Shown in pieces: positions 54,936 through 64,000 of a stretch of 64,000 nucleotides of DNA. Position numbers and translations under genes: made by a program. The stretch's first letter is position 1, and every line of letters begins with the position of its first letter. The notes beneath the pieces were generated by a model. The model did no database searches, was not told the origin of the DNA, and saw only the letters and a list, made by a program, of their open reading frames with translations. The DNA lies in contig NZ_CP032616.1 in assembly GCF_003626975.1 (NCBI RefSeq), positions 3,968,001 to 4,032,000 on the forward strand, given 5' to 3'. Source of the DNA: Pseudomonas sp. DY-1 (GTDB taxonomy: Bacteria; Pseudomonadota; Gammaproteobacteria; Pseudomonadales; Pseudomonadaceae).

Positions 54936-56074
54936 GACCGCAGTACCACGCCGCTGTCGTCTTCCCACCACACGAACACTTCGTCATCCCAGGTCGGACG
55001 GGCGCCACGACGCTCGGCGTTGGCGACGAAGGACTGGACGACGGTGCCGTTCGGCAGCTTGACGTAGAACACCGAGTGACCGCCCAGGTAGGCGATGTCG
55101 TGAACCCGGCCGCGCGACCAGTTGTACTCGCAGGTCGGCTGCTCGGTGGTCACCAGCAGCTTCTCCGGACGCAGGGCGTAGGTGATGCGCTTGTCCTGCA
55201 CTGAGGTGGTCACGCCGTGGCCGACGAAGATCGGGCGCTCCAGTTGCGGGCAGGCAATCAGCGCGTGGGCCTCGGCGTCTTCCACCACTTCGCCGTCGAA
55301 GAGGTTGACGTTACCGATGAACTCGCACACCAGGCGGCTGATGGGCGTCTCGTAGATATCCACAGGGCTGCCGATCTGCTCGATGCAACCCAGGTGCATG
55401 ATCGCGATGCGCTGGGCCATGGTCATGGCCTCTTCCTGGTCGTGGGTCACCATCACGCAGGTCACGCCCACGCGCTCGATGATCTCCACCAGCTCCAGCT
55501 GCATCTGCGAGCGCAGCTTCTTGTCCAGCGCGCCCATGGGCTCGTCGAGCAGCAGCAGCTTCGGACGCTTGGCCAGCGAGCGAGCCAGGGCCACGCGCTG
55601 ACGCTGGCCACCGGACAGCTGGTGCGGCTTGCGCTTGGCGTACTGGGTCATCTGCACGAGCTTGAGCATCTCGTTGACACGCTCGTCGACCTCTGCGGCC
55701 GGGAGCCTGTCCTGTTTGAGTCCGAAGGCGATGTTCTGCGCAACAGTCATATGCGGGAAGAGCGCATAGGACTGGAACATCATGTTGATCGGGCGCTCGT
55801 AGGGCGGCATATCGGTGATATCGACGCCGTCGAGGAAGATGCGCCCTTCAGACGGCCGCTCGAACCCAGCGAGCATCCGCAGCAAAGTTGATTTACCCGA
55901 ACCGGAACCACCGAGCAGGGCGAAAATCTCGCCTTTCTTGATGTCCAGGGACACGCTGTCCACGGCCACCGTCTCGTCGAACTTCTTGGTTACCCGGTCG
56001 ATCTTTACCAGCACCTCTTTGGGTTGCTGGTTGCCCTCGAGGGCTTTCTTGTAGGCACCGGAGGCTATTGCCAT
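54932..56074 (-). CDS. spuF: Polyamine ABC transporter ATPase SpuF
   Basis: A 380-residue PotA-type ATPase. Walker A is GGSGSGKST, the signature is QLSGGQRQRVALARSLA, and Walker B is LLLLDEPMGALD. The C-terminal TOBE regulatory domain covers the last 130 residues. I chose the ATG at 56074; a GTG two codons upstream lacks good spacing from GGGAG. It overlaps spuG by 4 nt and follows spuE after a 140-nt gap with a hairpin. Confidence 0.95.
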   Translation of the reverse strand: MAIASGAYKKALEGNQQPKEVLVKIDRVTKKFDETVAVDSVSLDIKKGEIFALLGGSGSGKSTLLRMLAGFERPSEGRIFLDGVDITDMPPYERPINMMFQSYALFPHMTVAQNIAFGLKQDRLPAAEVDERVNEMLKLVQMTQYAKRKPHQLSGGQRQRVALARSLAKRPKLLLLDEPMGALDKKLRSQMQLELVEIIERVGVTCVMVTHDQEEAMTMAQRIAIMHLGCIEQIGSPVDIYETPISRLVCEFIGNVNLFDGEVVEDAEAHALIACPQLERPIFVGHGVTTSVQDKRITYALRPEKLLVTTEQPTCEYNWSRGRVHDIAYLGGHSVFYVKLPNGTVVQSFVANAERRGARPTWDDEVFVWWEDDSGVVLRS

Positions 56075-56140
56075 TACCACACTCCCAGAAATTGCTACCC
56101 GACCACCGCGGCCGGGCGGGTTTGTACAGCATGGGCGTGA

Positions 56141-56159
56141 ATCAGGCGTCCTGCCTGAT
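56141..56159 (-). other. Intercistronic hairpin between spuE and spuF
   Basis: Seven-base arms ATCAGGC (56141-56147) and GCCTGAT (56153-56159) with a 5-nt loop. It lies in the 140-nt spacer, which has no gene. No U tract follows, so it more likely affects RNA stability. Confidence 0.5.
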
Positions 56160-56214
56160 GCCGCCTGGGTTGAGCCAGCGCGCCCGCCACACTACGGGCA
56201 GCGCCGGCCTTGCA

Positions 56215-57378
<1,164 letters not shown>

Positions 57379-57412
57379 TCAACTTGCGGTGTACCGCAGC
57401 GCGGTCCGGGCA

Positions 57413-57432
57413 CCGGCGGGAAAACCCGCCGG
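57413..57432 (-). other. Intercistronic hairpin between spuD and spuE
   Basis: Perfect 8-bp arms CCGGCGGG and CCCGCCGG with a four-base loop (AAAA on the plus strand). It lies just after spuD in the 138-nt spacer. No U run follows on the transcribed strand, so it may mark a partial terminator or a stability element. Confidence 0.55.
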
Positions 57433-57447
57433 GCACGGCAGCCGTGC

Positions 57448-58701
<1,254 letters not shown>

Positions 58702-58705
58702 TTTC

Positions 58706-60073
58706 TTAACCTTTGACTTCAGCCGCGGTGAGGTCCAGGCACTTGCGTGCCTTGGTCACCAGTTCGTCGACTTCGTCTTTGCTGATCACCAGCGGCGGCG
58801 AAATGATCATTGTGTCGCCCACCGCACGCATGATCAGCCCGTTACGGAAGCAGTGCTCACGGCACAGCATCCCGATGCCACCAGCGAAACGCTCACGGGT
58901 CTGTTTGTTCTTGACCAGTTCAAGGGCCGCAACCATACCGACACCGCGCGCTTCGCCAACCAACGGGTGATCGGCCAGCTCCTGCCAGCGCTGCTGCAAA
59001 TACGGTGCCGTTTCGGCCTTCACTTTCTCGACGATCTTCTCTTCACGCAGGATGCGGATGTTCTCCAGCGCCACCGCCGCCGCCACCGGATGACCAGAGT
59101 AGGTGAAGCCGTGGTAGAACTCCCCACCCTCATTCAGGGTATGGACGATCTCGTCGCGGACAATCACGCCGCCCATGGGGATGTAACCGGAGGTCAGGCC
59201 CTTGGCGATCGGCATCAGGTCCGGGGCGTTGCCGTAGTACTGGCTGCCGAACCATTCACCGGTACGGCCAAAGCCGCAGATCACTTCGTCGGCGATGAAC
59301 AGGATGTCGTACTTGGCGAGGATTTCACGGATCTTCGGCCAGTAGGTTTCCGGCGGGACAATCACGCCACCCGCGCCCTGGATGGGCTCGGCGATGAAGG
59401 CGGCAATCTTGTCCTCGCCCACTTCGAGAATCTTCTTCTCCAGCTGCTCGGCAGCCCAGACGCCGAACTCGGCCGGCGCCATGTCGCCACCCTCGCCGAA
59501 CCAGTAAGGCTGGGCGATGTGCTCGATACCCGGAATCGGCAAGTCACCCTGCCCGTGCAGCGCCTTCATGCCGCCGAGGCTGACACCGGCCACGGTGGAG
59601 CCGTGGTAACCGTTCCAGCGGCCGATGACGACTTTCTTCTGGGGCTGCCCCTTGATCGCCCAGTAGTGGCGAACCATGCGCAGCACAGTGTCGTTGGCTT
59701 CAGAACCCGAACCGGTGAAGAACACATGGTTCATGCCTTCCGGAGCGATCTCGGCGATCGCCTTGGAGAGCTCCACCGCCGGAGGGTGAGCGGTCTGGAA
59801 GAACAGGTTGTAGAAGGGCAGTTCACGCATCTGCCGGGTAGCCGCCTGAACCAGCTCCTCACGGCCGTAGCCGACGTTGACGCACCACAGGCCAGCCATG
59901 CCATCGAGGATCTTGTTGCCTTCGCTATCCCAGATGTACACGCCTTCGGCCTTGGTGATGATCCGCGCACCCTTGGCATTCAGCGCCTTGTAGTCGGTGA
60001 ACGGCGGCAGGTGGTGGTCACGACCGAGCGCTTGCCATTCAAGGGTCTTGGGGTTGGTCACTTGGCTATTCAT
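58706..60073 (-). CDS. spuC: Polyamine:pyruvate transaminase SpuC
   Basis: A 455-residue class III PLP aminotransferase that moves an amino group from putrescine, cadaverine or related amines to pyruvate. The PLP site includes FTGSGSEANDT, the aromatic region RWNGYHGSTVAG, FIADEVICGFGRTG, and the Schiff-base lysine in MPIAKGLTSGYIPMGG. Its length and order in the cluster fit SpuC. It follows spuB after 62 nt that hold a GC-rich hairpin. Confidence 0.94.
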   Translation of the reverse strand: MNSQVTNPKTLEWQALGRDHHLPPFTDYKALNAKGARIITKAEGVYIWDSEGNKILDGMAGLWCVNVGYGREELVQAATRQMRELPFYNLFFQTAHPPAVELSKAIAEIAPEGMNHVFFTGSGSEANDTVLRMVRHYWAIKGQPQKKVVIGRWNGYHGSTVAGVSLGGMKALHGQGDLPIPGIEHIAQPYWFGEGGDMAPAEFGVWAAEQLEKKILEVGEDKIAAFIAEPIQGAGGVIVPPETYWPKIREILAKYDILFIADEVICGFGRTGEWFGSQYYGNAPDLMPIAKGLTSGYIPMGGVIVRDEIVHTLNEGGEFYHGFTYSGHPVAAAVALENIRILREEKIVEKVKAETAPYLQQRWQELADHPLVGEARGVGMVAALELVKNKQTRERFAGGIGMLCREHCFRNGLIMRAVGDTMIISPPLVISKDEVDELVTKARKCLDLTAAEVKG

Positions 60074-60099
60074 TTCTATACCTCAGTAAACACACGTCT

Positions 60100-60127
60100 G
60101 GAGGGCCGGCCGAGGCGGCCGGCCTCC
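60100..60127 (-). other. Intercistronic GC-rich hairpin between spuB and spuC
   Basis: GGAGGGCCGGCC (60100-60111) pairs with GGCCGGCCTCC (60117-60127), with one bulged G. It occupies most of the 62-nt spacer. No U run follows. Confidence 0.5.
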
Positions 60128-60135
60128 GTTCCGGA

Positions 60136-61494
60136 TCAGACGGAGAGCAGCAGGAACTCACGTTCCCAGGAGCTGATCACCCGTTTGAAGTTTTCATGCT
60201 CGGCACGCTTGACCGCCACATAGGCCGTCACGAACTTGCCGCCCAGATATTTCTCGATGTCCCGGCAGGACTCCATGCGCTCCAGCGCTGCTTCAAGGGT
60301 CAGCGGCAGGCGCAGGTTGCGGCGCTCATAGCCGCGCCCCTTCACCGGTGCGCTCGGTTTCACACCCTCCACCATGCCGATGTAGCCGCACAACAGGCTG
60401 GCGGCGATGGCCAGGTAGGGGTTCGCGTCGGCGCCGGCCAGGCGGTTCTCCACACGGCGGTTCTGCGGACCGGCATCCGGTACACGCAGGCCCACGGTGC
60501 GGTTCTCCTCGCCCCACTCCACGTTCACCGGCGCGGAGGTGTCCGGCAGGAAACGGCGGAAGGAGTTAACGTTCGGCGCGAACAGCGGCAGGACCTCGGG
60601 GATGTACTTCTGCAGACCGCCGATGTGGCTCAGGAACAGCTCGCTCATAGAGCCGTCATCATTGGAGAAGATATTCTTCCCGGTCTTGATGTCGACCACG
60701 CTCTGGTGCAGGTGCATGGCACTGCCCGGCTCGTCGGTGATCGGCTTGGCCATGAAGGTCGCCGCCACGTTGTGCTTGAGGGCGGCCTCGCGCATCGTGC
60801 GCTTGAACACCAGGATTTGGTCGGCCAGGTCGAGCGCGTCGCCATGACGGAAGTTGATTTCCATCTGCGCCGGGCCTTCCTCGTGGATCAGGGTGTCGAG
60901 GTCCAGGTCCTGCATCTCGCACCAGTCGTACATGTCTTCGAACAGTGGGTCGAATTCGTTCGCTGCATCGATGGAGAAGGACTGGCGACCGGTTTCCGGG
61001 CGACCCGAACGACCCAGCGGGGCTTGCAGCGGGAAGTCAGGGTCGTCGCAGCGCTTGGTCAGGTAGAACTCCATTTCCGGCGCGACGATGGGCTTCCAGC
61101 CTTTATCTGCGTATAGCTTCAGCACCTTCTTCAGGAGGTTGCGCGGGGACAGCTCGATAGGGTTGCCCTGCTTGTCGAAGGTGTCGTGGATAACCATGGC
61201 GGTGGGCTCGATGGCCCAGGGCACCAGGTATACGGCAGCCTGGTCCGGACGGCAGAACATATCGATGTCCGCCGGATCGAGCAGCTCGTAATAAATGTCG
61301 TCCTCAACATAGTCGCCGGTTACGGTCTGCAGCAGCACGCTCTCGGGGAGACGCATGCCCTTCTCGTCCAGGAACTTGTTGGTCGGCGAAATCTTACCGC
61401 GGGCAATGCCAGTAAGATCGCTGATCATGCATTCAACTTCGGTGATTTTGCGTTCTTTCAGCCAGCTGGTCAGCTGGTCGAGCTTGGTAGTCAT
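60136..61494 (-). CDS. spuB: Glutamylpolyamine synthetase SpuB
   Basis: A 452-residue glutamine synthetase-like enzyme that joins glutamate to a polyamine with ATP. GS-type blocks are APEMEFYLT, EEGPAQMEINFRHGDAL, KPITDEPGSAMHLHQS and RVENRLAGADANPYLAIAAS. I use spuB because the gene follows spuA in the operon, as in P. aeruginosa; the divergent paralogue is called spuI. The ATG at 61494 (MTTKLDQL) is the likely start, with TGAGGT upstream. Confidence 0.88.
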   Translation of the reverse strand: MTTKLDQLTSWLKERKITEVECMISDLTGIARGKISPTNKFLDEKGMRLPESVLLQTVTGDYVEDDIYYELLDPADIDMFCRPDQAAVYLVPWAIEPTAMVIHDTFDKQGNPIELSPRNLLKKVLKLYADKGWKPIVAPEMEFYLTKRCDDPDFPLQAPLGRSGRPETGRQSFSIDAANEFDPLFEDMYDWCEMQDLDLDTLIHEEGPAQMEINFRHGDALDLADQILVFKRTMREAALKHNVAATFMAKPITDEPGSAMHLHQSVVDIKTGKNIFSNDDGSMSELFLSHIGGLQKYIPEVLPLFAPNVNSFRRFLPDTSAPVNVEWGEENRTVGLRVPDAGPQNRRVENRLAGADANPYLAIAASLLCGYIGMVEGVKPSAPVKGRGYERRNLRLPLTLEAALERMESCRDIEKYLGGKFVTAYVAVKRAEHENFKRVISSWEREFLLLSV

Positions 61495-61635
61495 AAAGAC
61501 CTCAGGGTTGAGAGCTTCGCTAGAAGGCATCAGCAGGTTCGTGGCATTCACGCCCATCGAGGCACCGGCCGCGATCAGTACAGTCCGAACTGCGCGACAC
61601 GGCAACTTCGCCGGTTTCCTGAAGAGTTCTCCCGC

Positions 61636-62388
61636 TCAGCGTTTCCCCGCCTTCTCCCTGCAAGCCTCACCAAAGGCCTGGAAGATGGCGAGATAGTTCG
61701 GGTTGGTCCGCACTTGCCACTCGGGATGCCATTGCACCCCAAGGGCAAAGCTCCTGGCGCCTTCGACCGAAAAGGCCTCGACCAACCCATCAGGCGCCAG
61801 AGCCTCTACACGCAGGCCCGGCGCCAGACGTTCAACGCCCTGGCCATGAATGGAGTTGACTAGAATCTCGGACGGCAAGCCGATGCCGTCGAGTACACCG
61901 CCCGGCTGCACCTGGAGCGGGTGCCGGGGAGCGTATTGCACCTCGAGCGGCTCGTCGGCCGGCTCGCGGTGGTCCATGAATCCTTCTACTAGATGCACAC
62001 GCTGGTGCAGGGTGCCGCCAAAGGCCACGTTCATTTCCTGGAAACCACGGCAAATGCCCAGAACGGGAATCCCGGCGGCGATGGCCGCACGGACCAGAGG
62101 CAGAGTAGTGCGATCCCGGGCGGGATCGTGACGGGTGCCGGGCTCGGATGCGGTGCCCTGGTAATGATGGGGCTCCACATTCGAGGGGGAGCCGGTAAAG
62201 AGGAAACCGTCCAGGCTTGCCAGGAGGGTCGCTTGGTCCATCAGTTCAGCCAGGGCCGGAATTACCAGCGGAATACCGCCAGCTCCGACCGCCACCGCAC
62301 GCAGATACTTTTCACCAGCTATATGATAGGTCTGAGGACCGATCTCTCTGGTGCAAGCGGATACGCCGATCAACGGCAGGCGAGACAT
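61636..62388 (-). CDS. spuA: Class I glutamine amidotransferase-like hydrolase SpuA
   Basis: A 250-residue gamma-glutamyl-amide hydrolase of the PuuD type. The catalytic cysteine is in VLGICRGFQEMNVAFGG and the His-Glu pair is in GVQWHPEWQ. In the pathway it splits the gamma-glutamyl bond after oxidation of the polyamine chain. It is the first gene of the leftward operon; the promoter lies in the gap to spuI. Confidence 0.92.
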   Translation of the reverse strand: MSRLPLIGVSACTREIGPQTYHIAGEKYLRAVAVGAGGIPLVIPALAELMDQATLLASLDGFLFTGSPSNVEPHHYQGTASEPGTRHDPARDRTTLPLVRAAIAAGIPVLGICRGFQEMNVAFGGTLHQRVHLVEGFMDHREPADEPLEVQYAPRHPLQVQPGGVLDGIGLPSEILVNSIHGQGVERLAPGLRVEALAPDGLVEAFSVEGARSFALGVQWHPEWQVRTNPNYLAIFQAFGEACREKAGKR

Positions 62389-62437
62389 GAGACACCCGTA
62401 TTATTTGTCTGATTTGGGTTTCGACCGAGCTTAGCGT

Positions 62438-62478
62438 TGTTCATTTTTTTACACAATAGGGCTGTAAAAAATTGAACA
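62438..62478. promoter_or_regulatory. PuuR/PauR-like inverted operator pair
   Basis: Two 16-nt boxes face each other: TGTTCATTTTTTTACA (62438-62453) and TGTAAAAAATTGAACA (62463-62478), with one mismatch between one and the reverse complement of the other. Nine nt separate them. Each reads TGTAAAAAAWTGAACA in one orientation. This resembles the E. coli PuuR site (AAAATATAATGAACA, from memory). It is 50 nt upstream of spuA, so a PuuR-type regulator is the obvious candidate. Confidence 0.65.
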
Positions 62479-62536
62479 CGCCCCGCTGAGCACCGCAGCC
62501 GTCATGGTTCGGAGAGAGGTTCGGATGCCCCGGAAC

Positions 62537-62571
62537 GCCCCAAAACTGGCCATCAAGCCCGTTTTTGGGGC
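62537..62571. promoter_or_regulatory. GCCCCAAAA / TTTTGGGGC dyad and -35-like TTGACA
   Basis: Nine-base perfect arms are at 62537-62545 and 62563-62571, with a 17-nt spacer. Fifteen nt downstream is TTGACA (62586-62591), but no convincing -10 follows at 17 nt (TTGACT). The site is 96 nt upstream of spuI. It may be an operator for spuI or for both genes. Confidence 0.45.
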
Positions 62572-62666
62572 AAAATAGGGCTCGCTTGACATCAAGGGGT
62601 GATTCGGATTGACTCACACCTTAGATTGAGCGTGATTGATATTTTTAACAAAAAAGGTGTTGCATC

Positions 62667-64000
62667 ATGTCGGTACCCCCGCGTGCCGTTCAGCTTCAAG
62701 AAGCGAACGAGTTCCTTAAGGAGCATCCTGAGGTCCAGTTCGTCGACCTGTTGATTGCAGATATGAATGGAGTGGTACGAGGCAAGCGAATCGAACGCGC
62801 CAGCCTGACCAAAGTCTACGAGAAAGGCATCAACCTCCCCGCTTCGATCTTCGCTCTCGATATCAATGGCTCCACCGTCGAAAGCACCGGCCTCGGCCTG
62901 GACATCGGCGACGCAGACCGTATCTGCTATCCCATCCCCGACACCCTCAGTGACGAGCCTTGGCAGAAGCGCCCGACCGCGCAGCTGCTGATGACCATGC
63001 ATGAGGTCGAAGGCGAAGGCGAACCCTTCTTTGCCGACCCGCGCGAAGTACTGCGTCGTGTGGTGGAGAAATTCGACGAGCTTGGCCTGACCATCTGCGC
63101 CGCTTTCGAGCTGGAGTTCTATCTGATCGACCAGGAGAACATCAACGGCCGTCCGCAGCCTCCGCGTTCGCCTATCTCCGGCAAGCGCCCGCAGTCCACC
63201 CAGGTGTACCTGATCGACGACCTCGACGAATACGCCGATTGCCTGCAGGACATCCTCGAAGGTGCCAAGGTACAGGGTATCCCGGCCGATGCCATCGTGA
63301 AGGAAAGCGCCCCGGCCCAGTTCGAGGTCAACCTGCACCACGTCGAAGACGCCTTGAAGGCCTGCGACTACGCCGTGCTGCTCAAGCGCCTGATCAAGAA
63401 CATCGCCTACGACCATGAGATGGACACCACCTTCATGGCCAAGCCCTACCCGGGCCAGGCGGGCAACGGCCTGCATGTGCATATCTCGCTGATCGACAAG
63501 AAGACCGGCAAGAACATCTTCACCTCAGATGATCCCGAGCAGAACGCCGCTTTGCGTCACGCGGTCGGCGGTGTGCTCGAGACCATGCCTGCGTCCATGG
63601 GCTTCCTGTGCCCGAACGTGAACTCCTACCGCCGTTTCGGCGCGCAGTTCTACGTACCGAACGCGCCGAGCTGGGGCCTGGACAACCGCACCGTGGCCGT
63701 CCGCGTGCCTACCGGCAGTGCGGATGCCGTGCGCATCGAGCACCGCGTAGCCGGTGCCGACGCCAACCCCTACCTGATGATGTCGGCCATCCTGGCCGGT
63801 ATTCACCATGGACTGACCAACAAGATCGAGCCGAGCACACCTATCGAAGGCAACTCGTACGAGCAGTTGGAGCAGAGCCTGCCGAACAACCTGCGCGATG
63901 CCCTGCGCGAGCTGGACGACAGCGAAGTCCTGGCCAAGTACATCAGCCCGGATTACATCGACATCTTCGTTGCGTGTAAGGAAAGCGAGCTGGAAGAGTT
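62667..64000 (+). CDS. spuI: Glutamylpolyamine synthetase SpuI (3' end cut by window)
   Basis: A glutamine synthetase-like enzyme of at least 444 residues, open at the right edge, so only a short C-terminal part is missing. It joins glutamate to a polyamine using ATP. GS-type blocks are AAFELEFYLID, ESAPAQFEVNLHH, PYPGQAGNGLHVHISL and RIEHRVAGADANPYLMMSA. The ATG at 62667 (MSVPPRAVQL) has AAGGTG upstream. It is divergent from spuA, the position of spuI in P. aeruginosa. Name is from synteny. Confidence 0.9.
   Translation, partial: MSVPPRAVQLQEANEFLKEHPEVQFVDLLIADMNGVVRGKRIERASLTKVYEKGINLPASIFALDINGSTVESTGLGLDIGDADRICYPIPDTLSDEPWQKRPTAQLLMTMHEVEGEGEPFFADPREVLRRVVEKFDELGLTICAAFELEFYLIDQENINGRPQPPRSPISGKRPQSTQVYLIDDLDEYADCLQDILEGAKVQGIPADAIVKESAPAQFEVNLHHVEDALKACDYAVLLKRLIKNIAYDHEMDTTFMAKPYPGQAGNGLHVHISLIDKKTGKNIFTSDDPEQNAALRHAVGGVLETMPASMGFLCPNVNSYRRFGAQFYVPNAPSWGLDNRTVAVRVPTGSADAVRIEHRVAGADANPYLMMSAILAGIHHGLTNKIEPSTPIEGNSYEQLEQSLPNNLRDALRELDDSEVLAKYISPDYIDIFVACKESELEE

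Overview
The window is a gene-dense chromosomal stretch of a Pseudomonas (Gammaproteobacteria). This rests on the type IV pilus genes pilU and pilT beside yggS and proC, the metX-metW pair, a sigma-32 gene after ftsY-ftsE-ftsX, a polyamine (spu) cluster, high G+C with Pseudomonas-like codon use, and short inverted repeats of the GTAGGAGC or GTGGGAGCGA kind. Gene order closely resembles the PA0296-PA0396 part of P. aeruginosa PAO1 as I remember it, but is shortened. The different intergenic repeats suggest another species. I see no phage, insertion sequence, integron, CRISPR array, rRNA or tRNA.

Layout. (1) 1-3.8 kb: pilU and pilT leftward; yggS-proC-yggT-yggU rightward. (2) 4-10.8 kb: an orphan dynamin-like GTPase, metX-metW (methionine), a DUF4426 protein, rdgB, hemW and two small proteins. 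(3) 11-20.5 kb, mostly leftward: a DUF1329 envelope protein, trmB, thiG-thiS, a DUF423 membrane protein, mtgA (rightward), a small membrane-anchored protein, rpoH, and ftsY-ftsE-ftsX. (4) 20.7-25.2 kb: two paired M16 peptidase-like proteins, rsmD and a YheT-type hydrolase. (5) 25.2-30.2 kb: a TetR regulator divergent from an aldehyde dehydrogenase, a Tat-signal small subunit, a GMC oxidoreductase and a small membrane protein. This looks like one alcohol or aldehyde oxidation unit controlled from a perfect 18-bp palindrome. (6) 30.2-39.1 kb: coaD, a ferredoxin, gamma-glutamyltranspeptidase, an Na/Pi-type transporter, an acyltransferase, mutM, an HDOD protein and rlmI. (7) 39.3-45.8 kb: ilvD, two NCS2 purine/uracil permeases, a YfcE-like phosphodiesterase and folA. 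(8) 45.9-53 kb: a DUF2868 membrane protein with a DUF3482 GTPase, RNase T2, thyA-lgt-TauE/SafE permease, and an NRDE protein. (9) 53.1-64 kb: the polyamine cluster spuA-B-C-D-E-F-G-H leftward, with spuI divergent and cut by the window edge.

How the genes work together. In the spu cluster SpuD and SpuE capture putrescine and spermidine, and SpuF-G-H import them. SpuC transaminates them. SpuB and SpuI gamma-glutamylate the amine, and SpuA releases the product. The spuA-spuI gap carries a near-perfect inverted pair of PuuR-like boxes. Most other genes are core housekeeping functions.

The features most worth a second look are the TetR operator and oxidoreductase unit, the two orphan GTPase loci, the PuuR-like site, the hairpins in the spu intercistronic gaps, a TTGTATACAA operator before one purine permease, a 10-copy hexamer repeat inside ftsY, and a G8 tract directly before the HDOD gene. 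I found no clearly new multi-gene system. The strongest candidates for undescribed function are the dynamin-like GTPase and the DUF2868/DUF3482 pair.
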